From positions 124,001 through 188,000 of the forward strand of contig NZ_BALC01000004.1 of assembly GCF_000612445.1 (NCBI RefSeq): a DNA stretch of 64,000 nt, in the 5' to 3' direction. The number at the start of each line of letters is the position of its first letter. The first letter of the stretch is position 1. The notes beneath the pieces were generated by a model that was given only the letters and a program-made list of their open reading frames with translations, did no database searches and had not been told where the DNA came from. This document shows, piece after piece, positions 17,718 to 26,616 of the stretch. Source of the DNA: Liquorilactobacillus sucicola DSM 21376 = JCM 15457 (lineage in GTDB: Bacteria > Bacillota > Bacilli > Lactobacillales > Lactobacillaceae). The position numbers were made by a program, and so were the translations under genes.

Positions 17718-20132
17718 TCAAGCAAATATAAGCTTTAAGCGGCTAGCACCGAGATTGATCGAATAGGCCAGATCCTCATTTCCCCGAACTGTCATCCCCA
17801 TATCTGTGGCATAGATGATGAGGCCAATGTGATGCCCCTGAGGAAGGTGATAGAATGTTGGTTGCATTTTAGCACTAATGTTGTAGAAATAATTAGGTTG
17901 TAATTCATCATTCTGCCAGTTGGAATGCCTATTTTGAAGATTGATATGACCTTTTGAGATCATTTTCCAAGGAGTTTCCTGTGCTAAAGAGAATTCAACG
18001 AGATCGTCTTCCCGCCACTCAAAACCACAAGCAAGTCCCTTACGTTCAAGGACTGCTGGGGTAGGGGCAAGCCTCCTTGTACTGCCATAGTCGACCAGCA
18101 TGAAACTCAGCATGCCGTGATCTTTATTAGTAGCGACGCTTAGAGTTACTTCTGGTTCTCCCTGAATTATTCTATCAGCCGGCACGGCTGCCGTTCTGAA
18201 CAACAGTCGATTGTGTTTCAGCGGTGAATGGTCAGGTGTTAACAGTGCTTCCGTCCAAGCATTTAAATGATTTTGATAGTATTCAAAATCATCTGTAGTT
18301 AATTGATCTTGAAAATTAGCTGCTCCTTCAGCAGGACCTAGCTTTGAGGAAACTAGTTCGTGGGGACGCAAGTATAGTTCCTCAACATCATGCGTCGGAG
18401 CTATCCAATCCGTGAAACTATTCCACGTTTCTGGTTGGGTGTTATCTTGGACTAGAACATCTGGCAGAACAGTATTTGCTTGATTATCAATGTCGTATAA
18501 TTTATAGGAAAGCCAGAGATTCATCATGTCATTGAAGTCAAGTGAACGCATGTTATTAATATAGATGTGCTGGCCTTGATGAAGAATGAGCTTGCGTGTA
18601 ACAGGCAGCTGTTTTAATGACTGCCAGAGGTTAAAGACATTACGCGGTTTAACATTCCAATCATTAAGTCCATGAACCATAATGATATCGGCCTTAATCT
18701 TCGCAACATTCTTCAGATAGTTTCGTTCATCCCAAAAAGTGTTATAGTTACCGCTTTCCCGGGCTTGACCAGCCGTTATTTTATTCAATTGCTGTGCGAA
18801 GGCTTCTTTGACTTTTAAGTAATCGGCCGGATGCTTTTTACGGCTGAAGCACTCCATTGCCAGAACATCGGCGTCCTCGCCAGGAAATCCCCCAGGGGCA
18901 ACAACAAGTCCGCCATCACGATAATAATCGTACCAGCTGGAGATAGCAGCTTCCGAAATGATGGTCTTTAACCCTTCAACTCCAGTTGTTGCCGCTGCGG
19001 TTGCTAAGGTTCCCAAATATGATTTCCCGGTCATTGCAATATTTTTATTGCACCACCAGGCCGCAATTGCACTTCCATCAATTTTGTTGGTAAAGGCTGT
19101 TCGCTGGCCGTTCAGCCATTCGATGACAGCAACAGCAGCAGCAGTTTCAGCAGGAGAACCACAGGTCCTGACTCCATCCGAATCGAGTGTACCGATTCCA
19201 GCAGAATAGACAGCAGCAAAACCACGTGCTAGCAAATAATCATTGAGTGTGTATGAAAATTCACGTCCAAATGTTTCTTCAGCTGTTTCAGTCTTAGCCG
19301 TGATTTCGCGTGGAGCGGGGACAGCAGCTTCTTGAGCCTGATATTCTATTTCTGCGTAATGGGTGTTGTTGGGTTCCTTGTGTTTCAAAGGAGTGTTCAT
19401 GTTATGCATCATTTTTTTGCCGTCGGTATCGTTGGTTCCTTGGTTATAGGGACTAGCAGTAAAGATGGCTGGAACTTTCAACCCAGTATCAGTTTCCGCA
19501 GGCCTAATGATTTCTGTTTTGAGAAGATCACGTTTTCCATCGTGATCAGTATCCACAGCGGCTTCAACATAGACTACCTCACGAATTAACTTGTGTGTGT
19601 CAAAAACTGGTTGGGCTTTACCATTAAAAAATACTGGACCCGAAACATTACCCCACAGTGGCTTGAAATAGCCGAGTGAAGCTAGTTTATCCAACAGAGT
19701 CTGGCCACTGGCAGTGTAAGTGCAGAGAAGGTCATACCAAGCACTCAGGACATCTTCTCTTGAAATGATCTTTTTTTGATAAGTTAGGTTGTATTTTTTC
19801 ATAGTCTCAAACGGGTTAGAGAGGGAAAAGTCTTCGTCGGGCTCAAATCCCAATAGCTGCAAGCCAACATTATAAAAAACTCGCTCATTTACGTTTTTTT
19901 TAGCAGCGTAAGCGGGTAGAGCAACTAGATTATCGGCCAGAAGCATTGCCGTTTTTTGATTTTTGGCGGCGACTGAGTGTGCTTGGGGAAAGGTCTTTTT
20001 AACTAAGCCTAACCACAGTTTAGTCGGTGTTTCAGTTGTAAGCAGTGAATGATCGAGATAGTGAATTCTTTTTAGTTCTGCGATCTTTGTTTCCAAAGAA
20101 GCATTTGTATGTGCGAATTGATTGAAATGCAT
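17718..20132 (-). CDS. pepX: Xaa-Pro dipeptidyl-peptidase PepX (S15)
   Basis: Releases X-Pro dipeptides from the N-terminus of peptides in the cytosol. The 804 residues include the small N-terminal dimerisation domain typical of lactic-acid-bacterial PepX, the alpha/beta hydrolase core with nucleophile in GKSYLGT (about residue 366), VHGLNDWNVKPRN, HQGQHIY near the catalytic His, and a C-terminal jelly-roll domain. Length is normal. It is read toward pepI and both act on proline peptides imported by Opp. Confidence 0.95.
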   Translation of the reverse strand: MHFNQFAHTNASLETKIAELKRIHYLDHSLLTTETPTKLWLGLVKKTFPQAHSVAAKNQKTAMLLADNLVALPAYAAKKNVNERVFYNVGLQLLGFEPDEDFSLSNPFETMKKYNLTYQKKIISREDVLSAWYDLLCTYTASGQTLLDKLASLGYFKPLWGNVSGPVFFNGKAQPVFDTHKLIREVVYVEAAVDTDHDGKRDLLKTEIIRPAETDTGLKVPAIFTASPYNQGTNDTDGKKMMHNMNTPLKHKEPNNTHYAEIEYQAQEAAVPAPREITAKTETAEETFGREFSYTLNDYLLARGFAAVYSAGIGTLDSDGVRTCGSPAETAAAVAVIEWLNGQRTAFTNKIDGSAIAAWWCNKNIAMTGKSYLGTLATAAATTGVEGLKTIISEAAISSWYDYYRDGGLVVAPGGFPGEDADVLAMECFSRKKHPADYLKVKEAFAQQLNKITAGQARESGNYNTFWDERNYLKNVAKIKADIIMVHGLNDWNVKPRNVFNLWQSLKQLPVTRKLILHQGQHIYINNMRSLDFNDMMNLWLSYKLYDIDNQANTVLPDVLVQDNTQPETWNSFTDWIAPTHDVEELYLRPHELVSSKLGPAEGAANFQDQLTTDDFEYYQNHLNAWTEALLTPDHSPLKHNRLLFRTAAVPADRIIQGEPEVTLSVATNKDHGMLSFMLVDYGSTRRLAPTPAVLERKGLACGFEWREDDLVEFSLAQETPWKMISKGHINLQNRHSNWQNDELQPNYFYNISAKMQPTFYHLPQGHHIGLIIYATDMGMTVRGNEDLAYSINLGASRLKLIFA

Positions 20133-20223
20133 AGGTAAAATCCTCCAGAAGTTATCTTTTAACTCCTAATTATAACGTAAAACAAGGTATGTGATTAAAA
20201 TAATCTCTGTGTCTGGGGAGAAA

Positions 20224-20275
20224 ATAAAAAAACTGCGAATTGTTAGATTCCATCTAGCAATTACACAGCTTTTTA
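20224..20275 (-). terminator. Terminator of the amino-acid permease gene
   Basis: Imperfect long hairpin (CTG, ATTG and TAGAT segments pairing with ATCTA, CAAT, CAG) flanked by A runs and T runs. On the minus strand it ends in seven T. Confidence 0.65.
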
Positions 20276-20294
20276 TGTTGCAATGCGCGCATAA

Positions 20295-21689
20295 CTAATT
20301 ATTTTTTGTTATTTGACTATGCTTGATACCATAAGTGAAGTAGATAACCATGCCGATCGCGAACCAGATGATCGATGCAATCCATGTTTCCTTTGATAAT
20401 TGGGACAGCATTAGGATACATAGGAGCGTTGAAACAATCGGCAGAAATGGATAAAAGGGAACTTTGAATCCATTGTTGGGAATATCCTTGCGTTTTCGCA
20501 GAGGAATGATTCCGATTGAAACGAAAGTAAAGGCAATCAAAGTCCCAATATTGACAAGGTTAGTCAGTTGGGTCAATGAAACAAATCCACCCATAAAACT
20601 GATGATGATTGTTACGAAAGCCATACTTTTGTTGGGAGTGTGGTGTTCAGCGTTTACTTCACCAAGAAATTTGGGAAGCAGCCCATCACGACCGATAGAG
20701 TAAATTAAACGTGAACTGCTGTAGATCATGGTAACCATCATTGTGAACATTCCCGCGAGAGCCCCAATAGAGATAATACCAGCTATCCAGTTTAAGTGAA
20801 CAAGCTGCAGGGCAAACGAAACTGGGTCAGCCACATTTAATTTGGTATAAGAAGTCATACCTGTGAGAACTATTGAAACTAAAATGTACAAAACCGTACA
20901 GATTAACAATGTTCCGATTATTCCAATTGGCATATTCTTACGCGGATTCTTGACTTCAGCTGCAGTTGCAGAAACGACATCAAAACCGAGATAGGCGAAA
21001 AAGACAAGTGATGCTCCCTTCAAAACTCCACCATAACCAAATGGAAAGAAAGGATGCCAGTTTGCTGGTTTAACATAGAACATACCAACAAGCAGGAAGA
21101 GAAAGATAATAGCTATTTTCACAACAACGATAATATTGTTGATACGTACAGATGTTTTAACACCTCTAGAAAGAATGAAAGAAATAAATAACACAATTAA
21201 AATTGCTACAATGTTAACGTAAGTTCCATGTGCCGGATCGAAACTGCCACTGACAGCTTTGGGAATCTTAAGACCAAAACCGGATATAAATGAATTGAAA
21301 TATGCTGCCCATCCGGTTGAAACCGCAGCAACTGCCAGCATGTATTCGAGAATCAGAGCCCAACCCAAAAACCAGCCTATAATTTCACCGAAAACGATAT
21401 TTCCGAATGAATACGCACTGCCAGCAATGGGAAGTGCAGATGAAAATTCAGCGTAGCACATGGCTGCAGTTGAGCAGATGATGGCTGCTACGACAAATGA
21501 TAGGATGATACTAGGGCCGCTGTGCAGGGCGGCTACCGTTCCCGGTAGTATGAAGATACCAGTTCCAATAACGGCTCCAATGCCTAATGCGATCAGATCG
21601 CCAGCACCTAATGTTTTTGCAAGGCGGTTATCTTTGTCAATATAACGTGCCAAGCTTTCTTTTTTGAAAATCCTTTGTTTTAAATCCAA
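20295..21689 (-). CDS. APC-family amino-acid permease
   Basis: Proton-coupled amino-acid transporter of the cationic-amino-acid-transporter-like branch (YfnA/YhdG type) with about 12 membrane spans. Seen: TLGAGDLIALGIGAVIGTGIFILPG in span 1, FFAYLGFDVVSATAAEVKNPRKNMPIGI in the spans 6-7 region, and SRLIYSIGRDGLLP. TTG 21689 (MDLKQRIF) gives a normal 464 residues and has GGAGGG eight bases upstream; the longer frame upstream lacks such support. The substrate is not determinable. Confidence 0.88.
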   Translation of the reverse strand: MDLKQRIFKKESLARYIDKDNRLAKTLGAGDLIALGIGAVIGTGIFILPGTVAALHSGPSIILSFVVAAIICSTAAMCYAEFSSALPIAGSAYSFGNIVFGEIIGWFLGWALILEYMLAVAAVSTGWAAYFNSFISGFGLKIPKAVSGSFDPAHGTYVNIVAILIVLFISFILSRGVKTSVRINNIIVVVKIAIIFLFLLVGMFYVKPANWHPFFPFGYGGVLKGASLVFFAYLGFDVVSATAAEVKNPRKNMPIGIIGTLLICTVLYILVSIVLTGMTSYTKLNVADPVSFALQLVHLNWIAGIISIGALAGMFTMMVTMIYSSSRLIYSIGRDGLLPKFLGEVNAEHHTPNKSMAFVTIIISFMGGFVSLTQLTNLVNIGTLIAFTFVSIGIIPLRKRKDIPNNGFKVPFYPFLPIVSTLLCILMLSQLSKETWIASIIWFAIGMVIYFTYGIKHSQITKNN

Positions 21690-21906
21690 TGAATGATCCC
21701 TCCGTTTCTTAAAAAAATAAAGCATACAGCCTTGATAATATACAACATTAGAGCATGATGTCAATTATATTTGAACGAATTAATAGCTGACAATGAATGA
21801 AATGTTGAAAAATCAAGGTTGAGCAGGCCGATATGATTGACTTTTAATGGAAAAATTAAAAAATAGCAGTGAATAACTGACATCTATTATTTTACCATGA
21901 GGAAAA

Positions 21907-21935
21907 TTGACTAATGCTGCTGAAAGATATAAATT
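21907..21935 (+). promoter_or_regulatory. Promoter for the guanylate-kinase-like gene
   Basis: TTGACT (21907-21912), 17-base spacer and TAAATT (21930-21935), in the 355-base gap between the divergent permease and kinase genes. A second -10-like TATAAT occurs at 21961-21966. No ORF is supported in the gap. Confidence 0.45.
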
Positions 21936-22044
21936 CATAGTCAAAGTTCTATTTTAAAACTATAATAACATATGTATACGGTAGATGAGTCAGCGAGTCC
22001 ATGGGATCAAGCCATGTGAACATTTAGTTGAATTGAGGAATTGT

Positions 22045-22605
22045 ATGAAACGACTTTTGATTATTTGCGGTCCATCTGGTGTTGGTAAAACAACTATTCA
22101 GGATTATTTGGTAAAAAATTATGGGTTTGAACGCGTTATCACACATACAACACGACCGCGAAGACCACATGAACTAGATGGACGCGACTATTATTTTGAA
22201 ACTACAGAATCTTTTTTTAAGAACAATTATCTAGAACATGTCGAATATGCGCATTATCTTTATGGATCTTCTCGAGAAGGACTGCAGCGCGCTTGGCAGA
22301 AGTGTGATAAGACAGTTATCGTTTTAGATACAAAAGGAGCTGCCGCGTACTTCCGCCAGTTAACAGTGGAGTTAAGGTGCTGGTATATCAGTGTATCGGA
22401 TAAAAAAATGCTAGCCAGTAGGTTGAAAAAAAGGGGTGCTGATAACGCGGCAGTCACAAAACGACTAGCTAGTTTGGAAGCACAGCGAGATATGCATGTC
22501 CCAACTGAACTTAGAAATTCTTGTCATCTTATTCGTAATGACGATTGGGGAAAAACTAAAAAAACAATTGCAGAAATGTTACGGGCTGAGGGCTGGGACA
22601 ATTAA
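22045..22605 (+). CDS. Guanylate-kinase-like protein
   Basis: P-loop nucleoside-monophosphate kinase fold of 186 residues. Walker A GPSGVGKT (about 9-16), ITHTTRPRRPHELDGRDYYF matching the GMP-binding region, then YLYGSS in place of the usual YGTP/YGTS and a variable second half. The sequence is more diverged than the housekeeping Gmk of lactobacilli, so it is probably a paralogue whose substrate may differ. ATG 22045 is chosen because TTGAGGA precedes it; a longer in-frame start at 21985 has no ribosome site. Confidence 0.75.
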   Translation: MKRLLIICGPSGVGKTTIQDYLVKNYGFERVITHTTRPRRPHELDGRDYYFETTESFFKNNYLEHVEYAHYLYGSSREGLQRAWQKCDKTVIVLDTKGAAAYFRQLTVELRCWYISVSDKKMLASRLKKRGADNAAVTKRLASLEAQRDMHVPTELRNSCHLIRNDDWGKTKKTIAEMLRAEGWDN

Positions 22606-22640
22606 TTTTTATTATAGATGAGCTATGGTATACTATGCTT

Positions 22641-22660
22641 AATAGTAATAATTATTATTT
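22641..22660 (+). promoter_or_regulatory. Possible Fur/PerR-type operator
   Basis: An AT-rich palindrome with TAATAATTATTA at its centre follows the -10 TATACT (22629-22634) of the Fur-family gene. Its position and resemblance to Fur/Per boxes suggest autoregulation. Confidence 0.4.
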
Positions 22661-22681
22661 GTATAGAGGAGCATAGAGCTT

Positions 22682-23119
22682 ATGATAGAAGTTGCGGTTA
22701 AATTGTTGCAGAAGAATAATTATAAGATTACTAAACAGCGATTAAGTTTGTTGGAATATTTAAGCCATTTTCAGGAACAATATATCAACGTTGTGGCGGT
22801 TGATAAATATATGCACAGTATTTATCCTGGCATGAGTCATAATACGATTTACAGAAACATCAAAGAATTCGAAGAAGTTGGAATTGTCGAACAGCGAACA
22901 AAAGACGGAAATGCAAGTGTCAAGTATCAATGTGATTTTATACATCAGCATCATCATCATTTTATTTGTAAACACTGTGGCAAGGTCCAAGAGGTAGAAA
23001 TGTGCCCATTAGATTATTTCGAGCAGCAGCTTCCGGGTTGTCGAATTGATGAACATCATTTTGAATTGTACGGTTTATGTGCCGATTGTATAAAATTAAG
23101 CAAAGATCAGCCTGACTAG
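22682..23119 (+). CDS. Fur-family metal-dependent regulator
   Basis: Dimeric repressor with an N-terminal winged helix (about 1-80: KITKQRLSLLEYLSHF ... SHNTIYRNIKEFEEVGIV) and a metal-sensing C-terminal domain. The His-rich stretch HQHHHHFICKHCGKVQE and the closing CADC supply two CxxC motifs for a structural zinc. The pattern HHHHFIC-x2-CG-x-VQEV-x-CPL looks closest to Zur-like or general Fur proteins rather than PerR, but the sensed metal cannot be assigned safely. Ribosome site AGAGGAG; a palindrome at 22641-22660 may be its own operator. Confidence 0.88.
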   Translation: MIEVAVKLLQKNNYKITKQRLSLLEYLSHFQEQYINVVAVDKYMHSIYPGMSHNTIYRNIKEFEEVGIVEQRTKDGNASVKYQCDFIHQHHHHFICKHCGKVQEVEMCPLDYFEQQLPGCRIDEHHFELYGLCADCIKLSKDQPD

Positions 23120-23186
23120 TATCTTTTGCGGGCTAATTTTGGTTTAATAATATTAAGTTTCGGAGTAAGAAATGGAGAGATCAAGA

Positions 23187-23717
23187 ATGGCTTATCGAAC
23201 ACCGCCCTTTATTACACCATTTGCGGTTATGTCAGTTGTGTTGGCTTTAGGTGCAACCAATGTTGCGGTGAACAAGGCAACCAATACATCTGAAGGTAGA
23301 CCGGTGACACAGAAGGTTGAACAGACCAGTTCCGTTCCAAACGGCTCGAGTAATTCTTCCAAACCTGCTGACTCCAGCGATAAGAAGAGCAGTTCGGATG
23401 ATGACAGTGAAGAAGATTCATCAAGGTCCAGCAGTGAAGACAGCTCTGTTTCGTCTGCGGAGAGCCAAGAGAGCAGCAGTACATCTGAAGAAGATCAAAG
23501 TTCAGCTGAATCAGCAACTTCTGCTTCGCGTACAAGCAGCAGCACAACGAGTAGGGAAAATAATAATGAGAATGATGCGACACAATCTAGTTCCCAGACT
23601 GGTACTAACCGACAGAATTCGAGTTCAGCTTCAAGTACCCAAAGTCAAAATACGCAAAACAATCAAGATAATCAGAACAACCAAAATGTTCAAAATGATA
23701 ACAATACTGGAGAATAG
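23187..23717 (+). CDS. Ser/Asp/Asn-rich single-span membrane protein
   Basis: About 176 residues: a short N-terminus with one hydrophobic segment (FITPFAVMSVVLALGATNVAV), then a low-complexity tail rich in Ser, Asp and Glu that becomes Asn/Gln-rich at the end. This looks like a membrane-anchored extracellular linker or stalk; no catalytic domain or wall anchor is visible. ATG 23187 is chosen for the GGAGAG seven bases upstream. The next gene starts 11 bases after its stop, so the two are an operon. Function unknown. Confidence 0.65.
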   Translation: MAYRTPPFITPFAVMSVVLALGATNVAVNKATNTSEGRPVTQKVEQTSSVPNGSSNSSKPADSSDKKSSSDDDSEEDSSRSSSEDSSVSSAESQESSSTSEEDQSSAESATSASRTSSSTTSRENNNENDATQSSSQTGTNRQNSSSASSTQSQNTQNNQDNQNNQNVQNDNNTGE

Positions 23718-23728
23718 GGGGAAATGAC

Positions 23729-24553
23729 TTGTTCGGTCTTATAGGGTTGATTAATAGCTATCTAGGATACATCAATATCAATGTCAAATTGAAAAATCGT
23801 GTGTACACTATTTTAGGAACGGCCGGCAATTTCTATCTGTTGTATGTGGCCTATCGCTTTCTAGCAAACGGCTTCTTGGCTCGCGGTCTATTGTTTGTCT
23901 TGGCATTTTTTGTTATCAGTTACTTTGCTTATTTGAATATTCTCTATTTTTTCACATCCAAAAAATCACGATTTGATTTTTCACCTTGGATTGAGAAAAA
24001 ATTAGGGATGAAACCTAAAGAAGAAACAGCAGATAAAAGAAATGCAAGACCGCAAGCAGGATTTGTGCAGACCAATGGACTTTTCAAAGGCGAAGCGACA
24101 TTGCCTGCGAAACTTAAAAGAAGTCCTGCAGAGATTCAGGCTTTAAATGAGATTGTTGCCCAGTTGGAAGCACAGGGCTATCTGCGGCTTGACTATGGTG
24201 GCCGCAGTGATGACGAACTGTTTAAGTTGGCTAGAACGAAGAAAGAAAATATTTACGCATTGAGCGAGCCAGTTGCGTTGCCTTATTTTGAGCTGGTGCA
24301 TGAGGCAGGACACTTAGATCTATACGGCGGGATTAATCAGATTGAAAGGAAAAAACTTGGCCGGATCCAGTCTGTGGGACTGATGCCGGCTGCTGAGGTT
24401 GAACGAAAGTACAGTCTGTTCATAGCGACTGCAGTTGTCCAAGGTGGTGCATACAAATTCGCCGGACGATCAACAGTAATGCACGAAGACGGACCATATG
24501 ATTTAAAGATTCAAGTTGCATATAGAGAAAAGGAAGCGGCTAAGAAGCTATAG
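23729..24553 (+). CDS. Conserved membrane protein, probable DUF6681 type
   Basis: 274 residues with two or three hydrophobic spans in the first 85 (TILGTAGNFYLLYVAYRFL, GLLFVLAFFVISYFAYLNILYFF) and a soluble C-terminal domain. The TTG start at 23729 has AGGGGG seven bases upstream. I believe this resembles a family restricted to lactobacilli (DUF6681), but the name is from memory and unverified. It is coupled to the Ser-rich gene before it and followed by a terminator. Function unknown; both proteins probably act at the cell envelope. Confidence 0.65.
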   Translation: MFGLIGLINSYLGYININVKLKNRVYTILGTAGNFYLLYVAYRFLANGFLARGLLFVLAFFVISYFAYLNILYFFTSKKSRFDFSPWIEKKLGMKPKEETADKRNARPQAGFVQTNGLFKGEATLPAKLKRSPAEIQALNEIVAQLEAQGYLRLDYGGRSDDELFKLARTKKENIYALSEPVALPYFELVHEAGHLDLYGGINQIERKKLGRIQSVGLMPAAEVERKYSLFIATAVVQGGAYKFAGRSTVMHEDGPYDLKIQVAYREKEAAKKL

Positions 24554-24610
24554 ATGCTGGTGGCGTAAAATTTCTTACAGTCTGTCTTGAAAATTAAATG
24601 CATAAAATGA

Positions 24611-24650
24611 AAAAAGTTGCGGTAATGTTTATTTTGCCACAGCTTTTTTA
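24611..24650 (+). terminator. Terminator after the DUF6681-type gene
   Basis: AAAAAGTTGCGG pairs (with G-U pairs) with CCACAGCTTTTT, followed by T. A degenerate second copy of the right arm (CACAGCTTTTTATTTTT) lies near 24731. Confidence 0.65.
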
Positions 24651-24891
24651 ATTTGTTTTTAAGATAAAGGCGCAGCTTTGAAAAATTTGTTAATGCGAAA
24701 AAATAGTTAACTTTGTTTTTTTAGTGGAAGGCACAGCTTTTTATTTTTAGAAGAAATTACTTATGCTGTGAAAATTTACAGTAAAAGCAGCATGACTTTT
24801 CTGAAAAAACATTGATAGATCTTCAGATGAAACTATATAATTTAAAGTAATTTAGCTGTTGAGTTTTAAAAGTATATGAATTGTTTTAGGC

Positions 24892-24918
24892 TTTTAACTT
24901 TGTTAAACAAAGTTAAAA
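24892..24918 (+). promoter_or_regulatory. Perfect 12-bp inverted repeat upstream of the glutamine transporter
   Basis: TTTTAACTTTGT, three-base centre, ACAAAGTTAAAA, about 40 bases upstream of the predicted -35. Its position fits an operator for a dimeric regulator, which I cannot name. Confidence 0.4.
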
Positions 24919-24959
24919 TGGCAAAAATAATATTAAAAAACATAATTAATTCGAAATTC

Positions 24960-24988
24960 TTGCGCAAAATCAAATTAAAATTTAATAT
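24960..24988 (+). promoter_or_regulatory. Promoter of the glutamine-type ABC transporter operon
   Basis: TTGCGC, 17-base spacer, TAATAT. The rest of the 24554-25033 gap holds the terminator at 24611 and the palindrome at 24892, and no gene. Confidence 0.6.
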
Positions 24989-25033
24989 TGTAGTTACCGG
25001 AAATTAATGATTGTTCTCAAGGGGGAAAAAAGA

Positions 25034-25768
25034 ATGGCAATGATTGAGTTTAAAAATGTTGAAAAGTACTATGATCAGTTTCATGCGCTAAAGAATATCA
25101 ACCTGAAGGTAGACAAGGGTGAAGTTGTTGTTGTCATCGGTCCTTCTGGTTCTGGAAAAAGTACATTAATTAGGACTATCAATGGCCTCGAAGATTTTAC
25201 TGAAGGACAGCTGATTGTTAACGGGTATGACTTGGCCGATAAGAAGACGGATTTAAATCAGATTAGGAAAGATGTTGGAATGGTTTTTCAGCATTTTAAT
25301 CTCTACGATAACAAAACAGTGCTTGAGAATATTATGTTGGCACCTAAGCTGGTTTTGAAGCGCGATCCTAAGGAAAATAAAGATCTTGCCATGCGGCTTT
25401 TGAAGAGCGTTGGAGTAGCAGATAAGGCTGGTTCATATCCACGTCAGCTTTCAGGCGGTCAGAAACAACGTGTAGCAATTGCACGCAGCTTGGCAATGAA
25501 ACCTAAAGCATTATTATTTGATGAACCGACTTCTGCACTTGATCCTGAGATGATTGATGATGTGTTGAATGTTATGAAGAAAATCGCGACTGAAGGAATG
25601 ACAATGGTTGTTGTTACCCATGAGATGGGTTTTGCCCGCGAAGTGGCGGATCGTGTTATTTTTATTGATAATGGCGAGATCCTTGAGGATGAAAAGGCTG
25701 ACGTCTTCTTCAAAGCACCTAAGGAGAAAAGAGCACAACAATTCTTAAGCAAAATCATCAAGCATTAA
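25034..25768 (+). CDS. glnQ: Polar amino-acid ABC transporter, ATP-binding protein
   Basis: ATPase of a glutamine/glutamate-type importer. Walker [11 protein letters not shown]-loop [14 protein letters not shown], signature [17 protein letters not shown], Walker [15 protein letters not shown] and the switch His in [16 protein letters not shown] are all present. ATG 25034 ([13 protein letters not shown]) behind AAGGGGG is preferred to the upstream in-frame codon at 25007. First gene of a four-gene operon with its binding protein and two permeases. Confidence 0.93.
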   Translation: MAMIEFKNVEKYYDQFHALKNINLKVDKGEVVVVIGPSGSGKSTLIRTINGLEDFTEGQLIVNGYDLADKKTDLNQIRKDVGMVFQHFNLYDNKTVLENIMLAPKLVLKRDPKENKDLAMRLLKSVGVADKAGSYPRQLSGGQKQRVAIARSLAMKPKALLFDEPTSALDPEMIDDVLNVMKKIATEGMTMVVVTHEMGFAREVADRVIFIDNGEILEDEKADVFFKAPKEKRAQQFLSKIIKH

Positions 25769-25779
25769 GAGGGGGAAGA

Positions 25780-26616
25780 ATGATGAGAAGATGGAAATCG
25801 ATCCTTGTTTTATGCGGGATGCTTTTATTGACCCTATCACTTGGTGCTTGTTCGAATGAGAAGAGTGCACAGCAAAATGCGTTGAAGAGGAGTCAGGAAA
25901 GCAACACTCTTACATGGGGCGTTAAGGCTGATACGCGTTTGTTTGGGCTGATGGATATTAAATCAGGAACGATCAAGGGGTTTGATATTGACATGGGCAA
26001 GGAAGTTACTAAGAGAGTTCTTGGCAAGAAGGGGCATGCGAAGTTCGTTCAAGTTACCAGCAAGACACGTATTCCCTTACTTAAAAATGGCAATATTGAC
26101 GCTATTATAGCTACGATGACAATTACACCTGACCGAGAAAAGATCGTTGATTTTTCGAATGTGTATTTTGCGGCCGGTCAGTCATTGCTGGTAAAAAAAG
26201 ATAGCGACATTAAAAATGTGCGAGATTTAAATAAAGATGGAATGACTGTTTTGGCAGTCAAAGGCTCAACTTCGGCGGTCAATGTCAAAAAGTATGCACC
26301 GAAAGCCAAGGTTCTAGAATTAGAGGATTATGCCCAAGCTTTTACGGCACTTAAATCAGGTCAAGGCGATGCCATGACAACTGATAATGGTATTTTGTTT
26401 GGTATAGCTGCAGAGAATCCAGGTTATCATGTAGTCGGTGGAGCATTTACCAATGAACCTTATGGGATTGCGGTCGATAAAGGACAAACTCAGTTAAAAA
26501 ATAAGATTGATCAGGCGATTGCCGACATGAGAAGAGACGGCACCTATCAAAGACTGTTGCAGAAGTGGTTTGGAAATGTCGCAGGATTTGATTTGAAGGA
26601 GGCGAGCCAACAATGA
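25780..26616 (+). CDS. glnH: Polar amino-acid ABC transporter, substrate-binding lipoprotein
   Basis: Extracellular solute-binding protein (family 3) tethered by a lipid: signal peptide with lipobox LSLGACSN, then the two-lobed domain (TWGVKADTRLFGLMD, IKGFDIDMGKEVTKRVLG, DAIIATMTITPDREKIVDFSNVYFAAGQSLLVKK). Sequence features fit glutamine/glutamate/aspartate binders; exact ligand unknown. Two tandem ATG codons (25780, 25783) follow GGGGGAAGA. It overlaps the next gene by 4 bases (ATGA). Confidence 0.92.
   Translation: MMRRWKSILVLCGMLLLTLSLGACSNEKSAQQNALKRSQESNTLTWGVKADTRLFGLMDIKSGTIKGFDIDMGKEVTKRVLGKKGHAKFVQVTSKTRIPLLKNGNIDAIIATMTITPDREKIVDFSNVYFAAGQSLLVKKDSDIKNVRDLNKDGMTVLAVKGSTSAVNVKKYAPKAKVLELEDYAQAFTALKSGQGDAMTTDNGILFGIAAENPGYHVVGGAFTNEPYGIAVDKGQTQLKNKIDQAIADMRRDGTYQRLLQKWFGNVAGFDLKEASQQ

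Noticed and set aside
23317-23727. 136-codon frame overlapping the Ser-rich gene
   Set aside because: Arg/Val-rich shadow of the serine codons in another frame; the +1 frame has the signal-anchor and ribosome site.
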